Source of the DNA: Roseomonas sp.
GTDB taxonomy: Bacteria > Pseudomonadota > Alphaproteobacteria > Acetobacterales > Acetobacteraceae
NCBI GenBank assembly: GCA_031180725.1
Contig: JAPSLO010000010.1
Span: 124,001 to 188,000, forward strand
Direction of reading: 5' to 3'
Length of the DNA: 64,000 nt
Both the position numbers and the translations under genes were made by a program. This document shows, piece by piece, positions 45,258 to 54,312 of the stretch. Under the pieces are notes generated by a model. That model searched no databases and was not told the DNA's origin. It saw nothing but the letters and a program-made list of their open reading frames with translations. Positions within the stretch are counted from its first letter, which is position 1. Each line of letters begins with the position of its first letter.

Positions 45258-46825
45258 AGACCCCCGCCGCCTGGTCCCTCGCCGCCCTGCTCTGCCTGTC
45301 AGCTACCGCTGGCGCGCAGGAGTTGCGCGGCGGCTTCGCGCTGGATCCGTCTTCGCTGGACCCGCACTACCACAACTTCTCGCCCAACAATGCGGTTGCT
45401 CAGCACTTCTTCGACGGGCTGACCAATTTCGACCGGCAGAACCAGCCCGCACCGGGATTGGCGGAAAGTTGGCGCGCGCTGGACGACCTGACTTGGGAAT
45501 TCAAGCTGCGCCCGGGCCTGCACTTCAGCGATGGCCAGCCCGTGACGGTAGAGGACGTTGCCTTCAGCCTGCAGCGCGCGCAGTTCATGCCGAACTCGCC
45601 CTCCTCCTTCGCCATGTTCATCGCAGGGACGCGGGTGGAGAAGGTGGACGGCACCACGCTGCGGATCATCACCACCGCACCGAACCCGATCGTGCCGAAC
45701 AACCTGGCCAATGTGATGATTGTGCGGAAGGCGGTGGCGGAAGGGGCCGGCACGCCGGAATTCAACAACGGCACCGCCATGGTCGGCACCGGCCCCTACC
45801 GCTATGCGGGCTTCACGCCGGGCACGCAACTCGTCATGACGCGCAACCCGGATTATTGGGGCGGGGCGCAGCCCTATCAGCGCGTGACCATCACCTTTAT
45901 CCGCAACGCAGCGGCGCGCACCGCCGCCCTGCTCTCCGGCAGCGTGGACTTCATTGACCAGCCGCCGACCGGTGACCTGCCGCGGCTGCGGGGTGATGCG
46001 CGCTTCAACGTGACGCAGGGTGTGACGGCGCGCACCATGTACCTCCACATCGACCAGTTCCGCAACGCCAGCCCCTATGTCACCGGCGCCGATGGCCGCA
46101 GCCCGCTGAAGGATGCCCGGGTGCGGCGCGCCATCAGCATGGCCATTAACCGAGAAGCCATCGTGGAGCGCGTGATGGAAGGCGTCGCGGAGCCGGCCGC
46201 GCAGATCATGCCGAGCTTCTCCTTCGGCGCCAGCCGGAGCATTCAGCCGACGCGCTTCGATCCTGAAGGCGCCCGGCGCCTGCTGGCCGATGCCGGATAC
46301 CCCAACGGCTTCGGCATCACCCTCCATTCGCCGAATGACCGCTACGTGAACGATGCCCGCATCGCCCAGGCCATCGCGCAGATGCTGACCCGCGTCGGCA
46401 TCCGGACCGAAGTCGACGCCATGCCGGGCAACGTCTTCTTCACCCAGGCTACCACCGGGGGGCCGGACCGCACGCCGCGCTACAGCCTGATCCTGCTCGG
46501 CTTCTCCTCCGGCACAGGCGAGAATGCCTCCGCGTTGCGCTCCCTGCTCGGCACGGTAAATGCGGAACGAGCGATGGGCGCCTCCAACCGCGGCCGCTAC
46601 AGCAATCCACGCTTCGATGCGCTGGTGTGGGAAGCGCTGCACACGGTGGACAACACCCGCCGCGCCGCCCTGCTGGAGGAAGCGACCAACATCGCCTTCG
46701 CCCAGGATTTCGGCGCCATCCCCATCCACCACCAGCACGGCGTCTGGGCCGCGCGGAAGCCCTACCAGGTGCTGCCGCGCAGCTACGAAGGCACGCTGGT
46801 GATGGACGTGGTGACGGCGAACTGA
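45254..46825 (+). CDS. ABC transporter periplasmic peptide-binding protein (SBP_bac_5)
   Basis: A 523-residue binding protein of DppA-like length. A signal peptide ends at ATAGAQ (22). LTWEFKLRPGLHFSDGQPVTVEDVAFSLQRA and RRAISMAINREAIVERVM are family 5 hallmarks. ATGA overlaps the deformylase stop; TGATG joins it to the amidase. No permease or ATPase genes are next to it, so it must share those of another transporter, perhaps the one at 28-34 kb. Confidence 0.92.
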   Translation: MKTPAAWSLAALLCLSATAGAQELRGGFALDPSSLDPHYHNFSPNNAVAQHFFDGLTNFDRQNQPAPGLAESWRALDDLTWEFKLRPGLHFSDGQPVTVEDVAFSLQRAQFMPNSPSSFAMFIAGTRVEKVDGTTLRIITTAPNPIVPNNLANVMIVRKAVAEGAGTPEFNNGTAMVGTGPYRYAGFTPGTQLVMTRNPDYWGGAQPYQRVTITFIRNAAARTAALLSGSVDFIDQPPTGDLPRLRGDARFNVTQGVTARTMYLHIDQFRNASPYVTGADGRSPLKDARVRRAISMAINREAIVERVMEGVAEPAAQIMPSFSFGASRSIQPTRFDPEGARRLLADAGYPNGFGITLHSPNDRYVNDARIAQAIAQMLTRVGIRTEVDAMPGNVFFTQATTGGPDRTPRYSLILLGFSSGTGENASALRSLLGTVNAERAMGASNRGRYSNPRFDALVWEALHTVDNTRRAALLEEATNIAFAQDFGAIPIHHQHGVWAARKPYQVLPRSYEGTLVMDVVTAN

Positions 46826-48222
46826 TGGAGTTGCCGGCCGACAACGCGACGGAACTGCTGCACGCCTTCCGCCGCCGCACCCTCTCGCCGGTGGAGGCGA
46901 CGCAGGCCGCGCTGGCCCGCATCCGCGCCTTCGAACCCGCGGTGAACGCCTTCGTCCTGGTGGACGACGCCGGAGCCCTGGCCGCGGCCCGCGAAAGCGA
47001 GGCGCGATGGGCCGCCGGCAGGCCGAAGGGCCCGCTGGATGGCGTGCCCACCACCATCAAGGACGCGACCCTGACGCGTGGCTGGCCAACCCTGCGGGGC
47101 AGCCGCACCATTTCGCCGGACGGGCCGTGGGAGGATGACGCCCCCGTGGTCGCCCGCCTGCGGGAAGCCGGGGCGGTACTGCTGGGCAAGACCACCACGC
47201 CCGAATTCGCCTGGAAGGCAGTTTGCGACAGTCCGCTGACCGGCATCACGCGCAATCCCTGGGATATCCGCACCACGCCGGGTGCTTCTTCCGGCGGCGC
47301 GGCGGTGGCGGCGGCGCTGGGGATGGGCTGGCTGCACCAGGGGTCGGATGGCGGCGGCTCCATCCGCATTCCCGCGGCCTTCAGCGGCATCGTCGGGCTG
47401 AAGGCCAGCTTCGGCCGGGTGCCGATCTGGCCGCCCACCGTGCAGGGCACCCTCTCCCACACCGGGCCGATAACCCGGACGGTGGAGGATGCGGCGCTGA
47501 TGCTGAATGTCATCGCCCGGCCCGATCCGCGCGACTGGATGGCCCTGCCCCATGATCCCCGCGACTGGCGCATTGGCATCGCCGACGGCGTGCGCGGCAT
47601 GCGCATCGCCGCCAGCCCGCGCCTGGGCTACGTGAAGAACCTCCATCCCGAAGTCGCCGCCGCCTTCGACGCCGCCGCCGAGACCTTCACGGAACTTGGC
47701 GCCGTGCTGGACTACGTGGACCCCGGCTTCGAGGATCCGGCCCTGGCCTTCCGCGTGCTGTGGTACGCTGGCGCGTCGCAGAATTTGCGCCGCATGACTC
47801 CGGCGCAGCGCGCCATGGTCGATCCGGGCCTGCAGGAGGTGGCGGCCGAGGCCGAAGCCTTCTCCGCCAGCGACTTCATCGAGGCGCAGGTGGTGCGCGG
47901 CCGCATGGGGGTCGCGATGGGGGCGCTGCACAGGCGCTATGACCTGCTGCTGACGCCCACCCTACCCATCCCCGCCTTCGCCGCCGGCCAGGAAGTGCCG
48001 GACCCCGCGCGGCAACGGCGCTGGACCGAATGGTCGCCCTACTGCTTCCCGTTCAACATGACGATGCAGCCTGCCATCAGCATCCCCTGCGGCCTAACCG
48101 CCGCCGGCCTGCCGATAGGGTTGCAGATCGTCGGCCCCGCGCATGACGATGCGACGGTACTGCGGGCCGCCCGCGCCTTCGAGGCCGTGCGGCCATTCCA
48201 GCGCATCGCCGCGCCCCGCTGA
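46825..48222 (+). CDS. Amidase (amidase-signature family)
   Basis: A 465-residue amidase. The Ser-cisSer-Lys triad is visible as K79 (VPTTIKDA), S155 in GASSGG and S179 in GGSIRIPA. It hydrolyses carboxamides or aryl amides to acid plus amine. The position after a peptide-binding protein and deformylase suggests an N-acyl or amide-capped substrate. The start overlaps the previous stop by one base. Confidence 0.93.
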   Translation: MELPADNATELLHAFRRRTLSPVEATQAALARIRAFEPAVNAFVLVDDAGALAAARESEARWAAGRPKGPLDGVPTTIKDATLTRGWPTLRGSRTISPDGPWEDDAPVVARLREAGAVLLGKTTTPEFAWKAVCDSPLTGITRNPWDIRTTPGASSGGAAVAAALGMGWLHQGSDGGGSIRIPAAFSGIVGLKASFGRVPIWPPTVQGTLSHTGPITRTVEDAALMLNVIARPDPRDWMALPHDPRDWRIGIADGVRGMRIAASPRLGYVKNLHPEVAAAFDAAAETFTELGAVLDYVDPGFEDPALAFRVLWYAGASQNLRRMTPAQRAMVDPGLQEVAAEAEAFSASDFIEAQVVRGRMGVAMGALHRRYDLLLTPTLPIPAFAAGQEVPDPARQRRWTEWSPYCFPFNMTMQPAISIPCGLTAAGLPIGLQIVGPAHDDATVLRAARAFEAVRPFQRIAAPR

Positions 48223-48253
48223 CCCTGCAAGCAAGAAGGAGGAACCGAGCGAC

Positions 48254-49138
48254 ATGGCCTTCGAGATCCGTCCCCTCACATCCAGCGGCTTCGGCGCCGA
48301 GTTGATCGGCCTGGACCCCACCCTGGCGCTGGACGAGCCGACCTTCCAGGCCGTGCAGCAGGCCTGGTTTGATCATTCCATCCTGGTCTTCCGCGGCCTG
48401 GACATGACACCGGAACAGCACATCGCCTTCACCCGGCGCCTCGGCCCGCTGCACATCATGGTGCCGCTGCAGTACAATTTGGACGGCTACCCGGAAATCT
48501 TCGTCGTCGGCAATGCCGAGGAAGGCGGAAAGGCCGTTGGAATGCGCCGCGCCGGCATGGGCTTCCACTCCGACGGAGAGGACAAGGCCATCCCGAATGC
48601 CGGCTCCTTCCTCTATGGCGTCATCGTGCCACCAGAAGGCGGGGACACGATCTTCGCCGACATGTATGCCGCCTGGAACGCGCTGCCGGAGGCCACGCGC
48701 GCGAAGCTCTCCGGCCGCCGAGCCCGCTTCAGTCGGGTGGAGCTGCACCATGTCCATTACCCGCACCTGCCCGCCCTGACCGAGCAGCAGAAGCTGGACC
48801 GTCCCGATGTCTGGCACCCGATTGCGCGAAAGCATCCGCGCAGCGGCCGCACAGCGCTCTATATCGGCCGCTGGGCGGTGGAGATCGAGGGCATGCCGGC
48901 CGAAGAAGGCAAGCCGCTGATCGAGACGCTCTGCGCCCATGCGCAGAAGCCGGAGTTCCTCTATCGCCATCGCTGGCAGCCGGGCGACGGCGTGCTGTGG
49001 GACAACCGCTGCACCCAGCACTGCGCCACGCCTTTCGACGAGGAACGCTACACTCGCCGCATGCACCGCACGACGTTGGAAGGCGAGGTGCCGCTGCTGG
49101 CCAGCGCTGCAGCGGTGCCGCAGGGCGTATCTGTCTGA
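48254..49138 (+). CDS. TauD/TfdA-family Fe(II)/2-oxoglutarate dioxygenase
   Basis: A 294-residue dioxygenase. The iron triad is H105 and D107 in GFHSDGED and H256 in TQHCATPFDEERYTRRMHR, where the trailing arginine binds 2-oxoglutarate. GAELIGLDPTLAL is the usual N-terminus. It hydroxylates a substrate and so often releases sulfite, amine or phenoxy groups. ATG 48254 has a strong AAGGAGGAACC site. Last gene of the operon. Confidence 0.91.
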   Translation: MAFEIRPLTSSGFGAELIGLDPTLALDEPTFQAVQQAWFDHSILVFRGLDMTPEQHIAFTRRLGPLHIMVPLQYNLDGYPEIFVVGNAEEGGKAVGMRRAGMGFHSDGEDKAIPNAGSFLYGVIVPPEGGDTIFADMYAAWNALPEATRAKLSGRRARFSRVELHHVHYPHLPALTEQQKLDRPDVWHPIARKHPRSGRTALYIGRWAVEIEGMPAEEGKPLIETLCAHAQKPEFLYRHRWQPGDGVLWDNRCTQHCATPFDEERYTRRMHRTTLEGEVPLLASAAAVPQGVSV

Positions 49139-49464
49139 TCATCGATAACCCAATCAGCGAGGTCCTGGAGCTGAAACGACGAGGGCGAAGACAGCAGCGA
49201 GTTCGCGGCCGTAGAGCCCGCATGGCCTATGTAATCACAACAGCACGCTAGATCCGAGTAGCTGAGACCGACCTGTGATTGGGCGCGGCGCGGCTGTAAT
49301 CAATCCGTAGGTGCCCAGCTTCGGCTGGGGGTGGTGATGGTAGGGCACTGAGGACAGGTGCACGGGTAGGATCTGCGGCTCGCGTTCTGAAGGCCAAGCG
49401 TAAGGCCTCAAAGGCCCGACAAGAGAAACAGGACGGGGCTGCTGCCCCGTACCCAACGGAGTTC

Positions 49465-50065
49465 AGGCCGCCCCCCTTGAGCTTGGCCGTGCGCTCGGTC
49501 AGCGTCCAGAGCGCCCGGTTCAGCCGCACGTGACCGTCGATGCCGATCACCCCGCGCGAGGTCACCCGCCGCGGCCGGTTCTGCGTGTCGCGGCCCGGGG
49601 CGGTCAGCCTGCCACGGATGGCATTCTCCTGCACCCGGACGAAGACCCGTCAGTGGTCGTCGCCGGCGTCCTCCACCCGCCGCGGCACCAGCCGCTACTC
49701 CGCCGTGATCGGCGTCTCCGTTCGACCCTCGGCATCGCCCAAGCGCGTGGGTCGCGCGACTTCCCCAAAGGCATGCTGCTCGTTCCGCGTCAGCGTCACA
49801 CCGCTCCAGGCCGCGGCGGCCTCCAGCGCACGGCGGGCAGCGTCCAGCACCCCATACGACCCCTCCACCACTTACAGCACGCCACCGCCCTTGTGCGCCA
49901 CGCGCACCTCTGTCCCTACCAATCGGCCACGATCATCTCGTTCGGGCAGACCAGCCGGAACACGCCCGACATCACACGGTAGGCGCTCGTGCCGTCATCC
50001 GCGTTGAGCAGCACAGTCTCGGGGAAGGTGCTGGTCCTTCCCCATCCGAATGCCGGAGACACTCC
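49465..50065 (-). pseudogene. DUF932 (phage/plasmid-type) protein, decayed
   Basis: Minus-strand ETVLLNADDGTSAYRVMSG and VFRLVCPNEMIVADW precede an in-frame stop; later VQENAIRGRL and VIGIDGHVRLNRALWTLTER appear. This order matches DUF932 proteins, commonly carried by plasmids and phages. Several stops and frameshifts separate the pieces. The flanks (49139-49464 and 50066-50364) hold only unrecognised sequence. Confidence 0.7.
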
Positions 50066-50364
50066 GCCCCTCGACGATTGGCCGATTTTACTCTCGGGCT
50101 TAAGCCAGCAATTGCGAACCGCCCCAGCGGAACCCTGGCGCGGAATTCAGGCTGCCCCGGCCGCTGCCGGATGATCAGCCGCACCGGACCGTAATGCTGG
50201 TGGCGGTGGTCATGCAGCGCCCCCTCAGCGCCTCGGGCGCGATGGCAGCGAGATCTCGGACGAGGCCGGCCAACTCCTCCACACGAAGGTGGACGTCGGC
50301 TCCTGCGGCCCGACAACCGCCCGCTCCGCGAGAGCGCGGACGATGCACGCCCGCTATCGGACAC

Positions 50365-50676
50365 TCAGCCCGCCGGGGTGAGCACGTGGATGACGCGAGT
50401 AGCAATCATGTCCCTCGTCCTGGCTGCATAGGCGGCCATGTGTGGCGCCGCAGCGTGCGCCTTCAATGCCTCGGCGCTTTCCCACTTCTCGATTACGAGG
50501 AAGGTGTCAGGGCCGCAGGCTGTCTGGAAGCTGCCGATGCCCTCGGCATCAACTGCGGGAGCGTACTCGATGCAGCCTTGCTCCGCGTGAACTGCAGGCA
50601 TGTTCGCCCGAAACTCACGCAGAACCGCCTCCCGCATGCCCGGCTTGGCGGTGATCGTCGCGATGACATGGATCAC
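50365..50676 (-). CDS. Antibiotic biosynthesis monooxygenase (ABM/YgiN-like) domain protein
   Basis: A 103-residue single ABM domain: IHVIATITAKPGMREAVLREFRANMPAVHAEQGCIEY, FLVIEKWESAEALKAHAAAPHMAAY. Such proteins act as small cofactor-free oxygenases on quinols or as aldehyde- or heme-related enzymes, as dimers. The GTG start at 50676 follows GAGGAGTACG. It is an intact gene surrounded by decayed DNA. Confidence 0.82.
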   Translation of the reverse strand: MIHVIATITAKPGMREAVLREFRANMPAVHAEQGCIEYAPAVDAEGIGSFQTACGPDTFLVIEKWESAEALKAHAAAPHMAAYAARTRDMIATRVIHVLTPAG

Positions 50677-50696
50677 GTCGGACGTACTCCTCACTG

Positions 50697-51268
50697 TTAG
50701 ACCCAAACCCAAGTTTCGGAGCAAGCTAGCATGGCTGTCGAGATGGGATGGCCAGCGATCTCGCGTGGCACAGGCGTGCCTGGCCGCCGCTGCCCATTGA
50801 CGGTGGAGTTGGCAGCGTCGCGACCCACAAACAGGCTCGGTATGTGGTGTCGCCCTGTTGCGGATTGGGCGAGTGGCAACGCGAAGCAGAAGGGCTTCCC
50901 CAGACCAGACCACTCAAGCCGGACCGTCAGGTCGCTGGCCCGCACCGCCTCAGCGTAAGGGTGATCGCGTCACCGTCCGACGCTACGGCGTTCAAGCGGA
51001 GATATTGAAGGGCCTGCAGTCCGGGAAGTCCCCGTCAAGTGCCGAAGTGCGAGACGTAATCGGAAATCAGCCAACGCGCTAACGGCTCGTTGTAGGTGAT
51101 GCAGAGATTGGTGCGCCCAGCCGGAGGCGTTGCTTCCTGCGGCAACAGCATCAGCGCCAGGGCGTGCCTGCGGCCATGCGGCGAGAGCACCACACGGAAG
51201 AACGACGCGCGTGTCGTGAGGGCTCGTCCGGCGCCTCCAGCGAGATACCCGAGTTCTCTCCCGATCAC
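50697..51268 (-). pseudogene. Decayed conserved gene of unknown function
   Basis: Three minus-strand pieces appear to be one former protein of about 190 or more residues: RASFFRVVLSPHGRRHALAL through LARWLISDYVSHFG, a stop, then LQYLRLNAVASDGDAITLTL, a frameshift, and SDLTVRLEWSGLGKPFCFAL through IPSLFVGRDAAN. The pieces join in the right order with protein-like composition. I do not recognise the family. Confidence 0.45.
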
Positions 51269-51491
51269 TCGACAGTGCCGGGACAGATGAGCGTCTCCGC
51301 CATCGATCGGTCCTCCGCGATCAGGTTGTCCAAGGGTTGCGCCTGGGGCGAGGCAGATCAGGGGCGCCGGGCCAGTGCAGCATAGGACGGCTGCGGCTCA
51401 ATGCCGCGCACGCCGCCGAGGGCTGCACGGACGCGGCTTCGGCCGCACAGTCTGGCTCACAGCAGAGCCGCGCCTCGACTTTTGCGGCTGA

Positions 51492-52109
51492 TCATCTCGC
51501 CCCGACGCTCGCGATCACCGCATGACCATGCAGAACCTGTTTCACCGAAACGGTGGGTAGCCCTTCGCGCAGCAGGCTCACCGCTGCTTCGTGGCAAGCT
51601 ATGGCCTCGTTCGGGTTGTCGAAGAAGGTGGCGACCGCGGCCCCATCCGGCTCCCGGTCGCTCCGTGCCATCCAGACTGCCCGAAAGCCCGGCGAGCGCG
51701 CGATCATCGGGAGCGTCCGCTGCTCGACGAAGGCCCGGGTATCCTGCGTTGCGGGGACGCCAGCCAATACGCGAACCAGGATGTAGGGGAGCGAACCGCC
51801 CTCGGCCAAGGCACGCCGTGGTGCCTCCTCGCACACGAAACACTCGCCGGAGAACTCCTCGCCCCGCGCAGGAAAGAAGTCCAAGTGGCGTGCCAACCAC
51901 TGGCGGGCCGTGCCGGTCGAGCGGTGTGCCGCCTCCACGTCCGCGAAACTACTCACGCTGACGCCAGCGCCTGCGCCGTCCCAGAACGCGAAATAGGTAT
52001 CGAAGCCCGGCGCAGATGTCAGGGCGGGCAGAAGTTCCTTTTCCACCGACTTCTCAATCGTGCTGCGGTCAACTCCGATTGTCGGGTAGTGGCGTAGGTT
52101 CATATGCAT
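51492..52109 (-). CDS. Hypothetical protein with two ABM-like (dimeric alpha-beta barrel) halves
   Basis: A 205-residue protein with an internal duplication. Residues 6-80 (LLPALTSAPGFDTYFAFWD) resemble 109-195 (TLPMIARSPGFRAVWMARSD); in each, a second strand (VSVSSFADVEAAHR; AAVATFFDNPNEAIACHE) follows. This is the pattern of fused dimeric alpha-beta barrel domains, as in stress-responsive or monooxygenase-like proteins. ATG 52109 follows CAGGAGCAGG. Function unknown; no signal peptide. Confidence 0.75.
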   Translation of the reverse strand: MHMNLRHYPTIGVDRSTIEKSVEKELLPALTSAPGFDTYFAFWDGAGAGVSVSSFADVEAAHRSTGTARQWLARHLDFFPARGEEFSGECFVCEEAPRRALAEGGSLPYILVRVLAGVPATQDTRAFVEQRTLPMIARSPGFRAVWMARSDREPDGAAVATFFDNPNEAIACHEAAVSLLREGLPTVSVKQVLHGHAVIASVGAR

Positions 52110-52424
52110 GATCCTGCTCCTGCAGGCGACGCGTTCGGCCAGAGCCGAGAACCGGGTGCGACGGCAATCTATCGGCCAGACCGGGACATGGGCATTGCCT
52201 TGCGACAAGTCACCATTGCTCGCAGAACTGAGCAGCCTATTGATATGGGCGGTGACAACCGCCGCTACAGCAGCCACGCCTTGCGCTGGGCGTTTGGGGG
52301 ACCCGAGGAAGGAGTTGGCGGCCTTCGGGCCCGTCCCAGCGGGCATGTTCCGTCACCGGATGCATGCCCCTGGCACGAACAGGCCGTCAGCCGGCGCCAC
52401 AGGGGCATGGCACGGCCGGCACGT
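52110..52424. other. Gap without recognisable gene
   Basis: About 315 bases between the tandem-domain gene and the tctC stop. Open frames here are short or shadows, and no strong repeat was seen; it probably includes the promoter of the gene ending at 51492. Confidence 0.5.
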
Positions 52425-53444
52425 CTACTCCACGCGGGCGCCAGAGGCACGGACGAGGGGCGCCCAGGTCTCCACTTCCTCAGCGACGTACCGCCCGAAG
52501 CGCTCGGGCGTCCAGCCACGCATCGGCGGCGTGCCCATTGCATCGAGCCGCGCCGCGATCCCCTGGTCCGCGAGCGTCTGCTCCACCGCCTGGGCCATCC
52601 GTTCAACGATCGGGGCGGGCAGGTCCTTCGGACCGAAGATGCCGTACCAGGAATAGGCCTTATAGTCGGGCAGCCCGACCTCGGCCGCCGTGGGGACGCC
52701 CGGCAAAAGGGACGACCGCTCAGCCTGGTTCACAAACAGCACCCGCGCCGAGCCCGCCTCATGGTGCGGCTTCAGCAGCGAGGGGATGTCGTGGGTGAAC
52801 TGCGTCTGGCCTGAGATCAGCGCGTTGAAGCTCTCGCCAGCGCCCCGGTAGGGCACGTGCTCGGCCTGCGCGCCGACGTGGCGCAGGAAGTTGGCGCTGG
52901 CGATGTGGCCGGTCGTACCGATGCCGCTGCTGCTGTAGGAATAGCCGTTGGGCCGCGCCTTGAGCGCCGCCACGAACTCGTTGAGGGACCGTACATTCCA
53001 GCCGCGCGTGGTGACGGCCAGGCTGGTCGGGATGAAGACTGTGGGCGCCACTGCCGTCAGATCCCTTACGGGATCATAGGGCAGGTTCGGGTAGAGCGTC
53101 GCGGCAATACCGGTGGAGGACAGCGTCGCCAGCACGAAGGTCGTGCCGTCCGGCGTGGCCTTGGCCACGAAATCCGTGCCCACCGTGCTGCCGGCGCCCG
53201 GGCGGTTCTCCACCACGACAGGCTGGCCCAGTACCTCGGCCAGCTTGGGCGCGAGCAGGCGCATGGTCACGTCCGTGCCGCCGCCCGTGGCGAAGGGGAC
53301 GATCATGCGGATAGGGCGGCTGGGCCAGGCGCTGCCCTGGGCGTGGCCGATGCGCGGCAAGGCCAGGGTGGCGGCGCCTGCAGCGAGGAAGCGCCTGCGG
53401 CCGGTGGAAAGCGCCAGCGCGGGACGCTCGGTCTGTGTTCCCAT
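52425..53444 (-). CDS. Bug-family (TctC) receptor with Tat-like signal
   Basis: A 339-residue receptor. GRRRFLAAGAATLALPRIGHAQ is a twin-arginine-like signal. MIVPFATGGGTDVTMRLLAP, VVVENRPGAGSTVGTD and YSYSSSGIGTTGHIASA are Bug motifs. ATG 53444 is preferred because GGAG is nine bases upstream; ATG 53450 is too close to it. Third gene after gntR and the SDR gene. Confidence 0.9.
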   Translation of the reverse strand: MGTQTERPALALSTGRRRFLAAGAATLALPRIGHAQGSAWPSRPIRMIVPFATGGGTDVTMRLLAPKLAEVLGQPVVVENRPGAGSTVGTDFVAKATPDGTTFVLATLSSTGIAATLYPNLPYDPVRDLTAVAPTVFIPTSLAVTTRGWNVRSLNEFVAALKARPNGYSYSSSGIGTTGHIASANFLRHVGAQAEHVPYRGAGESFNALISGQTQFTHDIPSLLKPHHEAGSARVLFVNQAERSSLLPGVPTAAEVGLPDYKAYSWYGIFGPKDLPAPIVERMAQAVEQTLADQGIAARLDAMGTPPMRGWTPERFGRYVAEEVETWAPLVRASGARVE

Positions 53445-53552
53445 CCTCATTCTCTCCGGTTCGGGCAGTCGGGACGCCACGATGCGTGCTGCGTTTTGTG
53501 GCGGACCGGTGCCGGCGACATCCTGCCGATGTTGTTGGTACCGGACGGCCCG

Positions 53553-54308
53553 TCAGAAGGAGCCGCCATTCACGGGCAGAACTTGGCCCGTGACGTAGTC
53601 CGCGAGGTCCGAGGCAAAGAAGAGCACCGCCTTCGCGATATCCTCCGCCTTGCCAAGGCGCCGCAATGCCAGGCCCTGGATGACCTGCCGCTGCTTCTCC
53701 GGCCCGTAGCCGTTCCACTGCTTCCAGGTGCCCGCCGAGACAGGGAAAAGGCCGGGCGCAACGGCATTCACCGTGATCCCGTGGGGGCCGAGCTCCTGCG
53801 CCATCTGGCGCGTCAGCCCGATCACCGCGTGCTTGGCGCTGGTATAGGCCTGGATGCCGGTGCGTGAGGCACGCAGCCCAGCCCCGGAGCTGATATTGAC
53901 GATGCGCCCTGTACCCGCCCGCTTCATCGCCGGCGCCGCGGCGCGAATGGTCAGGAAGGCGGCATCGAGGTTGACGGCCAGGATCGCGCGCCAGTCCTGA
54001 TAATCCGCCTCCTCGATCGGGTGGAACTCGCGGCCCAGCACCCCGCCGGCATTGTTCACCAGCACGCCGATGGCGCCGGCCTGGCGCTCGACCCCTGCGA
54101 TCCATTCGGCGACGGCGCCATGATCGGTCAGGTCGAGCACGGTGCCGGCAATGCCCGGCAGGTTCGCCGTCTCCGCAAGGCCCGCGGCGTCGAGGTCGGC
54201 TGCATGAACCTGTGCGCCGCGGCGGGCGAAGGCGCGCGCCGTGGCCCTCCCGAAACCGGTGGCGGCCCCGGTGATGGCTACGATGCGACCAGCGAAGTTG
54301 AGGTCCAA
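53553..54308 (-). CDS. Short-chain dehydrogenase/reductase (SDR)
   Basis: A 251-residue classical SDR: NAD(P) motif TGAATGFG with G14/G18/G20, NNAG at 85-88, catalytic serine about 140-141, Y155 and K159 in YTSAK, and the C-terminal VNGGSF. It oxidises or reduces a secondary alcohol/ketone. The start is a rare TTG at 54308 with an excellent GGAGGGTAGGAG site. It is four bases after gntR. Confidence 0.9.
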   Translation of the reverse strand: MDLNFAGRIVAITGAATGFGRATARAFARRGAQVHAADLDAAGLAETANLPGIAGTVLDLTDHGAVAEWIAGVERQAGAIGVLVNNAGGVLGREFHPIEEADYQDWRAILAVNLDAAFLTIRAAAPAMKRAGTGRIVNISSGAGLRASRTGIQAYTSAKHAVIGLTRQMAQELGPHGITVNAVAPGLFPVSAGTWKQWNGYGPEKQRQVIQGLALRRLGKAEDIAKAVLFFASDLADYVTGQVLPVNGGSF

Positions 54309-54312
54309 GCTC

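Noticed and set aside
45299-46738. Minus-strand 479-residue open frame opposite the peptide-binding protein
   Set aside because: It is a shadow frame; the plus-strand SBP has a signal peptide and family motifs.
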